Positions 8,463 to 17,871 of a DNA stretch of 43,004 nucleotides are shown here, one piece after another (position 1 is the first letter of the stretch; the number at the start of each line of letters is the position of its first letter). The position numbers were made by a program, and so were the translations under genes. The notes beneath the pieces were generated by a model. The model did no database searches. It was given only the letters and a program-made list of their open reading frames with translations, and had not been told where the DNA came from. Source of the stretch: JAKEGK01 sp036507695 (GTDB lineage Bacteria > Pseudomonadota > Gammaproteobacteria > SZUA-152); the NCBI GenBank assembly GCA_036507695.1, contig DATCIR010000220.1:1-43004 (forward strand), written 5' to 3'.

Positions 8463-11267
8463 ATGCGAGTTAACAACGTTATAGTGACGGGGGTTATCGG
8501 ACTGGTGGTGCTACTAATCTGGCACGCTAATGCCAATGCTGACCGTGTTTCCGATATTCAAAACACCAAACATAATTTCTCCGCATTGCCTACGGATCCG
8601 AATTTCAATGTGCAACGGACTGTCAGGGCAACGCAGGAAGTCCAGATCTGCGTGTTTTGCCATACACCGCATGGCGCGGAAGCATCCGTCGGCCCCTTGT
8701 GGAACCGGCGGTTATCGACCGCGAATTATCAAACCTATGTGAGCGGTTCGCTGGACGCGGGACGGCCCGGGCTGGATCCTAGCAGTGCGGCGCAGGCGCT
8801 GCAGCAACCTAACGGGGTATCCAAACTTTGTTTGTCCTGCCATGACGGCACCCTGGCGATCGGCGCCGTCAATGTGTTGTGGGGACGCTTTACGGATCGC
8901 GTTGGCACGACCGCGGAGATTGCCATGCAGGGCACCGGCACCGGCGGCACGATGCCCGCGGGAGAGGGTACGCGAACCGGCTTTACCCGCAATCTCGGCA
9001 TCAACCTTACCAACGACCATCCGATATCGGTTCGTTACGATGCCACGCTGGCGACGGTCGATGGCGAAATGCGCTTACCCAGCCAGGTCGACGATATTGT
9101 CGTGCGCAGCGTTGATCCCTGGCCTACCAACCAGGGACAGCGTACCCGCACCGAATATATCCATCTGGAACCGGATCCGGGCACCACCACGGGCGGTTTG
9201 GTGCAATGCAACAGTTGTCACGATCCGCATATTCGCAGCACCGATCCCACCGAAAACATCAAGTTCCTGCGCCTGAACCGGTTCCAGAAAGTTCAGCCCC
9301 AGCAAGGCCAGTTTAGCGCGGCCAATGATATTATTTGCCTGGCCTGCCATGACAAAGCGGGCTGGGTGGGCTCGGCGCACGCCCATCCGCAGGTGGCCGA
9401 TGAAACCTACACCACGGCCGCCGCCCAAGTGCGGGAGTTCCCCACCTCGGGGGATGGCACCCAAGTGTGGGAAAGCGCCTGCCTGGCCTGTCACGACGCC
9501 CATACCGTGGAAGGCTCGCGCCGCCTGCTGCGGGAAGGCACCGATGGCGGCGTCATTACTTCTTCATCCGGTTACCGCATTAAAACCGGTACCGGCCAGG
9601 CGGCCATTGAAGAAACCTGTTATGCCTGTCATTCCGCGGACGGCGCCACCTTGGTGGGCCAGGGAACCACTACCAATTTCCAGGTGCCCGATATCAAGAC
9701 CGATTTCACCACCATGCGCATTCACATGCCGATTACTAATGCCGATCAAGCGGCGGGACAGGAACGGCATGATATTGGTTCACCCAATCCGGACGTTACC
9801 GATCCAAATGGTTTGGGAAAGGATTTTATTGAGAGTCCGGTTAATATGGGGCGCGGCAATTTAACCAACCGTCACGCGGAATGCACCGATTGCCATAACC
9901 CGCACCGGGTTACTAAAAAACGTCTGTTTAATGCGGACCCTTTTGCGCTCGACCCGGCCGGTACCCACAATCATACCCAGCCGCATAATAACCTGGCGTC
10001 GGGCGTGTTGCGCGGCACCTGGGGCGTGGAACCAGTTTATGGTTCAACAACCTTTATGAGTATACCGAACAGCTTTGACATCAAGCGCGGTAATCCGGGC
10101 ATCAACGCCAGCACGGCGGTTAACGCGGCCTATGTCACCCGCGAGTACCAAGTGTGCCTGAAATGTCATTCCAATTATGGCTACAGTGACGCGAACAATA
10201 ATTTTGGCACCAGCCCGCCGCGGCCCCAGTTGGGCTCGTTCAGCGGCGGCACCCCACCGGGAACCAATGACCTGGACAATTATACCAACCAGGCCATGGA
10301 ATATCAGTCGCCAACCGATCATCTGGGTGAAGGAACCTCCGGTTCTCCCACGGGCGCGGCGGCGGCGTACGCCACCAATAACCACCGTTCCTGGCATCCG
10401 GTGATGCGTGAAACCGGCCGCGATAGCGCCGAGCGCGGGGGCGCCAATGTGAACAATTGGCGCACGCCGTTCCAGACGCTAGGCACCCAAACCATGTATT
10501 GCACCGATTGCCATGGTTCGGATACCAATACCGCGGATGGCGTGGCGCCGCGTCCCAAGGGGAGCGGAACCAGCGAAGATGGGTTCCCCTGGGGACCGCA
10601 CGGCTCGATTAATGATTTCCTGTTGAAAGGCCAATGGAGCGGCAACCGTCTTACCAATACCGATGGTACGGGTAATCTGGGCACCGGTGGCGCGGGTTCG
10701 GAAAACCATTTGTGTTTTAAATGCCATGAATACAATCAATACGGCGACGCCGGCGGTGGCGTCACGGCGCAGAACAGCGGTTTTCGCACACCCAATGCCT
10801 GCATGGGTATGGGCGCCGGCTGTATGGGTGGCGGCGGAATGGGAATGGGCGCGATGGGCCCGAACAATAACTTGCACATTTACCATACCGCGCTGGTGCA
10901 AAACTGGCGTTGTAATTTGTGTCATGTCGCTATTCCCCATGGCTGGAAAAACAAGGCCTTCCTGGTGAACTTGAATGACGTGGGTCCCGAAGGTAATCAA
11001 CCGGCGGGCACGCAATTGCGCAATGGCGCTGCTGGCGGCGGTGGCGGCGGCATGGGTGGCGGTGGTGGCATGGGCGGTGGTGGCGCTGCGGTGGACGCGT
11101 TTACCCTCGGCCCTTATTACAATCGCGCGGCGTTAAAAGTGGTTAACTTTGCGGTGAGTGGCCAGTGGCTGCCGAATGATTGCGGTTCCGCCGGCGCGCC
11201 GGGAAATGGAGCGGTTGGCGTTGCCTGGATGTTCAATAGCAGTGAAGCGTGTAACAATTTGCCCTAA
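8463..11267 (+). CDS. Undecaheme c-type cytochrome, exported
   Basis: Exported cytochrome of 934 residues, with a signal peptide ending near NANA|DRVSD. Eleven CXXCH motifs are present, in order CVFCH, CLSCH, CNSCH, CLACH, CLACH, CYACH, CTDCH, CLKCH, CTDCH, CFKCH and CNLCH, from about residue 63 to 821. Several are followed by HDPH, HTPHG or HNPH patterns typical of the doubled-CXXCH family, which supply axial histidines. Heme density is low (about one per 85 residues), as in large extracellular cytochromes. Two Gly/Met-rich low-complexity tracts flank the last heme region. The ATG at 8463 follows AAGGTGAG, and a GTG at 8433 is the less likely alternative. This is the probable terminal or filament-forming cytochrome of the island. 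Confidence 0.92.
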   Translation: MRVNNVIVTGVIGLVVLLIWHANANADRVSDIQNTKHNFSALPTDPNFNVQRTVRATQEVQICVFCHTPHGAEASVGPLWNRRLSTANYQTYVSGSLDAGRPGLDPSSAAQALQQPNGVSKLCLSCHDGTLAIGAVNVLWGRFTDRVGTTAEIAMQGTGTGGTMPAGEGTRTGFTRNLGINLTNDHPISVRYDATLATVDGEMRLPSQVDDIVVRSVDPWPTNQGQRTRTEYIHLEPDPGTTTGGLVQCNSCHDPHIRSTDPTENIKFLRLNRFQKVQPQQGQFSAANDIICLACHDKAGWVGSAHAHPQVADETYTTAAAQVREFPTSGDGTQVWESACLACHDAHTVEGSRRLLREGTDGGVITSSSGYRIKTGTGQAAIEETCYACHSADGATLVGQGTTTNFQVPDIKTDFTTMRIHMPITNADQAAGQERHDIGSPNPDVTDPNGLGKDFIESPVNMGRGNLTNRHAECTDCHNPHRVTKKRLFNADPFALDPAGTHNHTQPHNNLASGVLRGTWGVEPVYGSTTFMSIPNSFDIKRGNPGINASTAVNAAYVTREYQVCLKCHSNYGYSDANNNFGTSPPRPQLGSFSGGTPPGTNDLDNYTNQAMEYQSPTDHLGEGTSGSPTGAAAAYATNNHRSWHPVMRETGRDSAERGGANVNNWRTPFQTLGTQTMYCTDCHGSDTNTADGVAPRPKGSGTSEDGFPWGPHGSINDFLLKGQWSGNRLTNTDGTGNLGTGGAGSENHLCFKCHEYNQYGDAGGGVTAQNSGFRTPNACMGMGAGCMGGGGMGMGAMGPNNNLHIYHTALVQNWRCNLCHVAIPHGWKNKAFLVNLNDVGPEGNQPAGTQLRNGAAGGGGGGMGGGGGMGGGGAAVDAFTLGPYYNRAALKVVNFAVSGQWLPNDCGSAGAPGNGAVGVAWMFNSSEACNNLP

Positions 11268-11518
11268 GCTTTAAACGGCAGCCGTTGATCTGAAAATACC
11301 GAAAATAGCACGTCGATCCGGCAGCAACTACCGTCCGTCTGTTTAGCCCGCGGTTCTATGGTTAGAGGTTGGAACGCAGTTTTTTTAACGGCACGTGTTT
11401 ATTAATTTATAAACACTGCCGGTGAATTGCGCCGGGAACACGCTGGGTGTGCCGGCCTTTATCAAACCGGATTCCGCTTCCCGCGATGTACCGCGGGACT
11501 TTATAGAGTGGGTGTAGC
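11268..11518. promoter_or_regulatory. Intergenic region with two hairpins
   Basis: No gene is seen. A terminator-like hairpin (11431-11456, followed by CTTTATC) lies mid-region. A second stem, TCCCGCG with CGCGGGA (11479-11498), stands about 20 nt before the next start codon and could affect translation or mark the transcript 5' end. No promoter hexamers were convincing. Confidence 0.4.
11431..11460 (+). terminator. Candidate terminator after undecaheme gene
   Basis: GCCGG pairs with CCGGC and, after a small internal loop, ACAC pairs with GTGT around a 5-nt loop. CTTTAT follows. It lies 164 nt after the stop codon. Moderate support only. Confidence 0.4.
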
Positions 11519-13702
11519 ATGGGCTTTATTTTTTTTAACCGGCGGGCGCAGCGCTTGCTGGGATTATTTTTACTGGCCACAGTAACAAGCGCTCAGGCCG
11601 GTGTGCCCCGGTTCGCCTACGTAACCAATCCCTATGATCATACGATTTCCGGGTATTTTCTCGACGCAGAAAGCCGGATGTTCTTTAACGGTATGGTGTA
11701 TACCGGGGACAAATTTCCCGCGGCATTGATCATTCACCCAAACGGGAAATTTATTTACAGCGCCTCACGCACCGTGGATACCGCGCTCATTTATAAAATC
11801 GATCCGCGGACAGGCTGGTTAACGGAAACACCGGGTCCGCGCTTGCCTACCCGGCTGCGCTCGCCGTTCTCGTACGGATTTCACCCCTCGGGTAAATTTC
11901 TTTATGTCGCGGGACGCGGCGGCGGGGTTGCGGCGTTTACGGTTGATGAAGCAAGCGGCGCACTGGGTTATGTGCCGGGTTCCCCCTATAAAGCCGGTGA
12001 CCGCACCCGGTCTTTGACCGTACATCCGTCCGGCAAGTTTGTCTATGCGTCCAACGCCTACACCAATAATATTTCCGCCTACCGCGTTAACCAGTCGACC
12101 GGGGTTTTAACGGAGTTGCCTGATTCGCCGTTCTTCGCCGGTGAAGCCGGCCCCTTTGCCAGTACGATTGCAATGCTGCCGGATGCAACCGACAACAAAG
12201 GCGGCATTCCTTATTACACCGCGGCGCACCCGTCGGGCAAATTCGTCTATGTGGTAAACTGGATGGCCGCCAGTGTGTCGATATTCCGGGTGGATGAAAC
12301 GTCGGGGGATTTGTCCCTCATCGGCAAGCCCACAGCAACCGGAGATGCGCCCTATGCGGTGGCGGTGCACCCGTCCGGAAACTATGTGTTAGTGAGTACC
12401 TGGGGCGGGCATGACATTTATGTCTATACCGTTAATCTGCAAACCGGGGAATTGGAGCCTGTACCAGGCTCGCCCTTCGGCACCCTGGGATTTAAGCCCG
12501 TTGATATCAAGTTCAACAGCGATGGCAGCTTGGTGTTTGTGGCCAACAAAGACTCGAATAATGTGTCGATCTTTGACATGAATGTCACTACGGGTAAGTT
12601 AGCGCTGAAAGATTTCGCCATGACCCGGGCAGGCGCCCTGGATGCTGAACTGGTGACGGTGGAACAGCCGGTCACCCTGCTGCCGCATTATGCGTTTGTC
12701 CTTGATCAAGTGTCTGAATCATTAATCAGCTACCGCATCGATATTGCCACGGGTGACTTCAAGGAAGCGGCGCGCGCCAAGACGGGTAAACAGCCGGTAG
12801 CGGTGGCGCAGGATCCGCTGAACCGGTTTGTATATGTGGCCAACGCCGGTTCCAACAATGTGTCCGCGTTTGCCATTGATAGCGCTAGCGGGGCGCTAAC
12901 CGAGGTTGAGGGTTCACCGTATGCGGTGGGTGAAAATCCGCGCTCCATCGCCGTCGACGCCAATGGCTGGTACCTGTATACCTTAAACCACGGCAGCCAG
13001 GACATGTCGGTATTTTTAATTCACGTGAAAAAGGGCCAGTTGGCGGAAGCGCAAGGCTCGCCGGTGCCGATCAAAAAACAGCTGCTGAACCTGGCAACCG
13101 ACCCGACGTCGCGGTTTGTATACATTAACAGCCGCGACGGCAAATCCGTAAGCGTATATCGTTATCGGCAGGCGGTAACACCGTCGATCTTTGAAATTTC
13201 CGAGCATGGTTCGCCGTTTGTGTTTGATACGGTTCCCAATGATCTGGTGGTTGATCCCACCGGCCGGTTCGCCCTGGTGCTGCAAGGTGAAGCGCAACAA
13301 GTATCCATGTTTAACGTGCATGTGGCAACCGGCGCCCTGGAACCCATCAAGGAAAACCTGCAGCCCTACAAGATCGCTGGCAAACACGCTGTGCAAGCGG
13401 CGTTTCATCCCAGCGGCAAGTTTGCCTATGTGTTAAATGCCGGGAGCAAGGATATCGTGCAACTTAAACTGGACCGGCTTAACGGCAAGGTAAGTGAAAT
13501 CGACAAACCGGCCGCCATCCAGGGCAAGCCCTTGGCGTTCACCATTGATCCCTCCGGCCAGTATCTTTATGTGCTCAATGAAAAGGAAAAAGGTTTGGGT
13601 AAATACCGGATTGATAAAACCACGGGAAAGTTGACCAGGCTCGGTGAAGTTATGTTGCCGTATTCACCGGCGGCGCTGGTGATTTCGCGGGAATTTCAAT
13701 GA
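11519..13702 (+). CDS. Exported YVTN/lactonase-type beta-propeller protein
   Basis: Secreted protein of 727 residues with a signal peptide ending SAQA|GVPRF. The mature part consists of some fourteen repeats of the pattern HPSGKFVYxxN...ISxYxVxxxTGxLxxxxGSP, enough for two seven-bladed propellers. The repeats match the YVTN / 6-phosphogluconolactonase-like superfamily. Because the protein is exported and double-length it is unlikely to be the cytosolic lactonase. A surface or periplasmic binding scaffold is more probable. It lies between the undecaheme cytochrome and the ResB/CcsA genes, which ties it to the cytochrome system by context only. No lipobox is present. Confidence 0.85.
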   Translation: MGFIFFNRRAQRLLGLFLLATVTSAQAGVPRFAYVTNPYDHTISGYFLDAESRMFFNGMVYTGDKFPAALIIHPNGKFIYSASRTVDTALIYKIDPRTGWLTETPGPRLPTRLRSPFSYGFHPSGKFLYVAGRGGGVAAFTVDEASGALGYVPGSPYKAGDRTRSLTVHPSGKFVYASNAYTNNISAYRVNQSTGVLTELPDSPFFAGEAGPFASTIAMLPDATDNKGGIPYYTAAHPSGKFVYVVNWMAASVSIFRVDETSGDLSLIGKPTATGDAPYAVAVHPSGNYVLVSTWGGHDIYVYTVNLQTGELEPVPGSPFGTLGFKPVDIKFNSDGSLVFVANKDSNNVSIFDMNVTTGKLALKDFAMTRAGALDAELVTVEQPVTLLPHYAFVLDQVSESLISYRIDIATGDFKEAARAKTGKQPVAVAQDPLNRFVYVANAGSNNVSAFAIDSASGALTEVEGSPYAVGENPRSIAVDANGWYLYTLNHGSQDMSVFLIHVKKGQLAEAQGSPVPIKKQLLNLATDPTSRFVYINSRDGKSVSVYRYRQAVTPSIFEISEHGSPFVFDTVPNDLVVDPTGRFALVLQGEAQQVSMFNVHVATGALEPIKENLQPYKIAGKHAVQAAFHPSGKFAYVLNAGSKDIVQLKLDRLNGKVSEIDKPAAIQGKPLAFTIDPSGQYLYVLNEKEKGLGKYRIDKTTGKLTRLGEVMLPYSPAALVISREFQ

Positions 13703-13769
13703 GATTGATGTTCGCGAATTTGACGCTGTCAGGACGCGTGTGCGTTGCCGGTGCCTGCGTGTACTACAA

Positions 13770-14867
13770 ATGTTAAATTTTCTAAGAAAATTCGCATCCT
13801 TAAAAATCGCCCTGCTTGGAATGGCGCTGCTGGCGATTGGCGCCATGCTCAGTTATGGTAATCCGCTGGGCACGCCGGTCTGGGTGCTGGTGGCGCCGAT
13901 GGCGTTGCTGGCCGTTAACCTGGTCGCCGCCATTACCACCAATCCCCGCATCAATCAGCAGCCCGGGCTGTTGGTGTTTCATGTGGCGTTATTGTTGTTG
14001 CTGTTGCTCGCCACCGTTGGGCGGCTCACGCACCTGGATGCGCACTTGGAACTGGTGGTTGGAACCGGGTTTGAAGCCGATAAATTACTGGAAATCAACG
14101 CCGGGCCTTTGCATCCGGGCAGTTTTGACAGCGTGCACTTTGTGCAAGGACCATATACCGTTGAATACTCACCCGGCATGCAGCGCGGCTTGACGCACAG
14201 CCACGTTAAGGTAAAAACCGCTGCCGGTGCATGGGAAGGCCGCATCGTGGGTGACGACCGGCCGCTGGTCATGGACGGTTACCGGTTCTATACCACGTTC
14301 AACAAGGGGTTTACCTCGGTGCTTACATGGCTGCCGGCCGGCGGGGCGCCGGTAACGGGCAGCGTCAATATGCCTTCGTATCCGTTGTTTGAATACAAGC
14401 AGGACAACCGTTGGACTCCGCACGGCAGTAACACGGAAATCAAATTTTGGCTGCAACTGAAAACCGCGATGAATGCAGAGGCGCACTGGGTATTGGATGC
14501 CGCAAGCTCCAGCGGGGTATTGATTGTTACCTCCGGTGATAAGCGCTACGAGGTCCGGCTGGGTGAGTTCGTGGATTTGCCGCAGGGCCGGTTACGTTTT
14601 GAGGCGTTAACCATGTGGATGGGTTACCGCCTGTTTTACGACCCGACCATTCAATGGCTGTTTTTTGTGGCCATTATGGGTATCCTGGGATTGACACACT
14701 ATTTTTGGAAGAAAATAAATTTGCAGCCCTGGATGGATGAAAAACCGGATACAATCGCCGAACAAGCGGGGAAACCATTGGACGGCATTGGCAGTCCAAG
14801 CAGCGGTAAACCGTCCGGGAACAATGCTCCGGTAACCACCGCCTATCTAACAGGGGAGAAACATTGA
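13770..14867 (+). CDS. ResB-like cytochrome c biogenesis protein (System II)
   Basis: Membrane protein of 365 residues that with CcsA forms the System II heme export and apocytochrome ligation complex. Three transmembrane segments near the N-terminus (about 18-90), a large periplasmic domain (about 95-305) and one C-terminal segment (WLFFVAIMGILGLTHYF) match the ResB/Ccs1 topology. At 365 residues it is at the short end for ResB, a form often seen next to multiheme cytochromes. The ATG at 13770 is chosen over a GTG at 13740 because it starts directly at the first hydrophobic domain. The 3' end overlaps the CcsA start. A C-terminal tail of about 45 residues is Pro/Ser/Gly-rich and poorly conserved. 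Confidence 0.82.
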   Translation: MLNFLRKFASLKIALLGMALLAIGAMLSYGNPLGTPVWVLVAPMALLAVNLVAAITTNPRINQQPGLLVFHVALLLLLLLATVGRLTHLDAHLELVVGTGFEADKLLEINAGPLHPGSFDSVHFVQGPYTVEYSPGMQRGLTHSHVKVKTAAGAWEGRIVGDDRPLVMDGYRFYTTFNKGFTSVLTWLPAGGAPVTGSVNMPSYPLFEYKQDNRWTPHGSNTEIKFWLQLKTAMNAEAHWVLDAASSSGVLIVTSGDKRYEVRLGEFVDLPQGRLRFEALTMWMGYRLFYDPTIQWLFFVAIMGILGLTHYFWKKINLQPWMDEKPDTIAEQAGKPLDGIGSPSSGKPSGNNAPVTTAYLTGEKH

Positions 14868-15709
14868 ACATGGTTGCGGAAGTGCCCTGGTTATGGTCCG
14901 GCTTAGGCGCGTATTTCGCGGCGACGCTGATTGCCATCTGGGGGGTGGCGCCGCGTTTCGCCGGCATGCCCGTTATTCAAAACCGCCGCCATGAGTATGC
15001 GGTACTCGCGTTTTTAATGCTTGGCGTGACCTTACTGGCCGTCGCCATCGCCGAACGCTGGCTGCGTATCGGTCACGGACCGTGGATCAGCCTCTTCGAA
15101 TTATTAATGAGCCAGTTATGGAGCCTGGGGCTGATTTTTGTATTATTGTATTGGCGATTGCCAGGCCTCAGGCCCAGCGCCGTTATTGTGCTGCCGGTGA
15201 TGTGGATCCTGGGCAGTTGGGTGTTGACACTCGAGCCGGCAGCCAGTCACTTTCCGCCCACGTATTACAATGCCTGGAAATGGGTGCACGTAGGCCTCGG
15301 TAAAATATTTTTGGCCTTGTTGTTGGCCGGCGTGGGGCTGGCGGGCGTATTGATCTTGCGTCACACCCGGCGGGGTCAAGCCTGGTTCCGCAACATGCCG
15401 TCGAATGTGATTGTCGACCGGCTCGCGTGGCGTTTCATGATGCTGGCCTTGGTGTTTGACAGCCTGATGCTGATTGCCGGCGCGGTGTGGGCGCAGGATG
15501 CCTGGGGCCGTTATTGGGCGTGGGATCCGCTGGAGACCTCCGCGTTTCTCACCTGGCTGTTGCTGGCGATTGGCTTGCATCTCAGGCTGAGTTACCGGGT
15601 ACCGCCTGTTGTCAGTGGCCTGATGATTATCGGGGTTTTTATGCTGGCATTCGCAACCTATTTTGGCGCCCCTTATATCAGTCCTGCCGCTCATAAAGGC
15701 GTGGTATAG
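14864..15709 (+). CDS. CcsA/ResC-type heme lyase subunit (System II)
   Basis: Polytopic membrane protein of 281 residues of the heme handling family. It has about eight transmembrane helices and carries the WWD signature as WGRYWAWDPLETSAF, the periplasmic loop that presents heme. Histidines flanking it (WKWVHVGLGK, and IGLHLRLSY after the motif) are the expected heme ligands. Together with the upstream ResB it makes a complete System II synthetase. Two starts are possible: TTG 14864, overlapping the resB stop and 5 nt after GGGGAG, or ATG 14870. It is distinct from CcmC and CcmF further on, so the locus has both maturation systems. Confidence 0.88.
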   Translation: MNMVAEVPWLWSGLGAYFAATLIAIWGVAPRFAGMPVIQNRRHEYAVLAFLMLGVTLLAVAIAERWLRIGHGPWISLFELLMSQLWSLGLIFVLLYWRLPGLRPSAVIVLPVMWILGSWVLTLEPAASHFPPTYYNAWKWVHVGLGKIFLALLLAGVGLAGVLILRHTRRGQAWFRNMPSNVIVDRLAWRFMMLALVFDSLMLIAGAVWAQDAWGRYWAWDPLETSAFLTWLLLAIGLHLRLSYRVPPVVSGLMIIGVFMLAFATYFGAPYISPAAHKGVV

Positions 15710-15758
15710 CAATGCCGTGGCGGATAAACACTGGGGTATTAACAGTGGGTGAGGTTGC

Positions 15759-16481
15759 ATGGCTGATATAAGTCACAATCAAGCGGCTAAGCAAAATATC
15801 AGTTATGAGAATCTGATCTCTCTTTTCGCGGTGCTGTTTGTTTTTATGATCAGCAGCGGTTTTTTTACGCTCGCCAAACACTATCCGCCAAAACCGGCCG
15901 ATTACCAGCCGCAAAACGCCGCGCAGCGGTTGCAGGGTTATACCCGCCCGAAGTCAACCCAGGCGCGGGCGCCGGTTCCCGGGCAGCCGGCCACCCGGCA
16001 AATCAATTTACTGGAAGGCCTGTCACCACAGGACGTGGAACTGTTGCAACAACGTTTTGATCAAGCGGCGGCGCTCATCCACGCCGGACAATTTGAGTAC
16101 GCGATCATGGCGCTGGATCAAGTCATTAAAATTCAGCCCCGGTTGCCCGAAGCCTATGTGAACCTGGGTTACGCGTATTTAGGGATTAATGAGCATCAGA
16201 CCGCGGCCAATGCGTTTTCCAAAGCCATCGATTTGCGGCCGGAGCAGGTAAACGCCTACTATGGTTTGGCGGCGGCGCTGGAGGGCGTACAAGATTATGA
16301 AGGGGCGTTGGGCGCCATGCGCAGTTATATTCATTTATCACCCCCCGACGATCCGTTTATTACCAAGGCCCAGTCCGCGATCTGGGAATGGGAAGCCAAG
16401 TTAGGCCGTAATAGCCAGCCGGGGCAACAGGAAAAAGCCATGGACTTTGATAACAAGCGCTTTGTTTCGCCGCATAACTGA
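15759..16481 (+). CDS. Membrane-anchored TPR protein
   Basis: Protein of 240 residues with one N-terminal transmembrane helix (LISLFAVLFVFMISSGFFTLA) and a Pro/Gln-rich linker. TPR units follow from about residue 95 (AYVNLGYAYLGINEHQTAANAFSKAIDLRP, then AYYGLAAALEGVQDYEGALGAM, abbreviated here as motif blocks). The topology resembles the TPR part of CcmI and NrfG, which hold apocytochrome C-termini. Since it follows ResB and CcsA by 50 nt, a chaperone role for System II substrates is a reasonable inference. Confidence 0.75.
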   Translation: MADISHNQAAKQNISYENLISLFAVLFVFMISSGFFTLAKHYPPKPADYQPQNAAQRLQGYTRPKSTQARAPVPGQPATRQINLLEGLSPQDVELLQQRFDQAAALIHAGQFEYAIMALDQVIKIQPRLPEAYVNLGYAYLGINEHQTAANAFSKAIDLRPEQVNAYYGLAAALEGVQDYEGALGAMRSYIHLSPPDDPFITKAQSAIWEWEAKLGRNSQPGQQEKAMDFDNKRFVSPHN

Positions 16482-16539
16482 TGCAAGATTAAAACTAACG
16501 GTTATGCTGCGTATTGAAAATTAATGTACCGAAAAATTA

Positions 16540-17097
16540 ATGTCCCGAATCCAAAAACCAACGATCGTAACGTTTCTAGTAGCTTTCGGCGTGCTGATGC
16601 TGGTGTCGGGCTGTCAGCAGCCGTTGCCGCCTCTCAAGATTCAACCGGGGCAAACCGTCACCCAGGCCTTGGATGTGCAGGATGTGACGGGCAAGGGCGC
16701 CAAGCTGTCCCTGGCAACCGGCAAGCTCCTGATCCTGAATGTGTGGGCGACCTGGTGTGGTCCGTGCCGTCATGAAATGCCCAGCCTGGACCGCCTGGCG
16801 CAAAAACTGGATACCAATCACTACGTGGTGGTGGGCTTGTCCGTGGATAGTGATGATCACCTGGTCCGGGAATTTCTGATTGAGCGCAAGGTCGGTTTTT
16901 CCAATTATCTGGATCCCACGATGGCGATTGCGACCCAGGTGTTCGGGATTCGCGCTTTTCCCTCGACCCTGGTGTTCGCGCCCGATGGACGGCTGTTGGA
17001 AGTGATCGAAGGCTGGCGGGAGTGGGATAACCTGCAGATGATTAACCGGCTTACCAACTTAAATCCCCAAGCCACTCAAAGTCTGTCAGCAGGCTAA
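16540..17097 (+). CDS. TlpA/ResA-like thioredoxin lipoprotein
   Basis: Periplasm-facing thioredoxin-fold protein of 185 residues with lipobox LVSGC (Cys 25). The redox centre is WCGPC (Cys73, Cys76), and a cis-proline occurs in the AFPST motif. TlpA/ResA proteins reduce heme-binding cysteines of apocytochromes, completing the System II set with ResB, CcsA and the TPR protein. The ATG at 16540 has no strong ribosome site. It is separate from CcmG at 22421, which serves System I. Confidence 0.85.
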   Translation: MSRIQKPTIVTFLVAFGVLMLVSGCQQPLPPLKIQPGQTVTQALDVQDVTGKGAKLSLATGKLLILNVWATWCGPCRHEMPSLDRLAQKLDTNHYVVVGLSVDSDDHLVREFLIERKVGFSNYLDPTMAIATQVFGIRAFPSTLVFAPDGRLLEVIEGWREWDNLQMINRLTNLNPQATQSLSAG

Positions 17098-17250
17098 GTA
17101 ATAATCGATGTAAACGATTTTAATGACTACTTGCAAATCCTACGTACGAGAACCCCCTAAGGCGTAGAGAAATCTAAAAAAATCATGCTACACTGGTCGC
17201 TCAATGACACTTGGGCAGCCGGTGGACAAATAGCAGGCAAAGACGAAAAA

Positions 17251-17871
17251 ATGCTGGAAGTACGCGAACTTGAATGCGTGCGTGGTGATCACCGCTTGTT
17301 CAAAGACCTGAATTTTACGCTGCGGCCGGGAGAGCTGTTGTATCTGCGTGGCAAGAACGGTTCGGGAAAAACCAGCCTGTTGCGTACCATCTGTGGGTTG
17401 ACAACACCCGCCGGTGGAGAAGTACTTTGGAAAGGCGAGAATATTCGCTCCCTTCGTGATGAATTCAATCGTGGATTGACTTTCCTGGGACACTTAAACG
17501 GCATCAAGGGCGAACTCAACGCGCTTGAAAATTTGCAAGTGGCGAGCGCGCTTTCTGGGGAAAAAGTACCAGAAAACCAAATACATGATGCCTTGCAGCA
17601 AATCGGTTTGAAGGGGCGGGAAGATCTACCCACCAAGGTGCTATCGCAGGGTCAGAAACGCCGCGTGGCCCTGGCGCGCTTGCTGATCAGCAAAACCACG
17701 TTGTGGGTGCTGGACGAGCCTTTTACCGCGCTGGATGTGCATGCGGTGGAGCTGCTAAAAGGCTTGATTACCCGGCATCTCACCTCAGGGGGAATGGTGA
17801 TTCTTACCACGCATCAACACGTTGCAATCGATACTGGTGTGTTAAAAGAGATTGATTTGAGCGCGGCATGA
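17251..17871 (+). CDS. Heme exporter ATP-binding subunit CcmA
   Basis: ABC ATPase of 206 residues that with CcmB drives release of holo-CcmE in System I maturation. Walker A is GKNGSGKTS (34-42), the signature LSQGQ (131-135), Walker B LWVLDEP (151-157), and a switch His lies in TTHQH. The open frame extends 22 codons upstream to 17185, but that extension has no family similarity. ATG 17251 gives the usual CcmA N-terminus. A TACACT hexamer at 17189-17194 with TG in the extended -10 position is a weak promoter candidate for the ccm operon. The stop overlaps ccmB by 4 nt. Confidence 0.93.
   Translation: MLEVRELECVRGDHRLFKDLNFTLRPGELLYLRGKNGSGKTSLLRTICGLTTPAGGEVLWKGENIRSLRDEFNRGLTFLGHLNGIKGELNALENLQVASALSGEKVPENQIHDALQQIGLKGREDLPTKVLSQGQKRRVALARLLISKTTLWVLDEPFTALDVHAVELLKGLITRHLTSGGMVILTTHQHVAIDTGVLKEIDLSAA

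Noticed and set aside
11519..13702. Annotation as cytosolic 6-phosphogluconolactonase
   Set aside because: The protein has a signal peptide and double the family length, so only the propeller fold, not that enzyme activity, is supported.
17185..17250. 22-residue N-terminal extension of CcmA
   Set aside because: Not part of the CcmA family N-terminus, and a possible promoter overlaps it.
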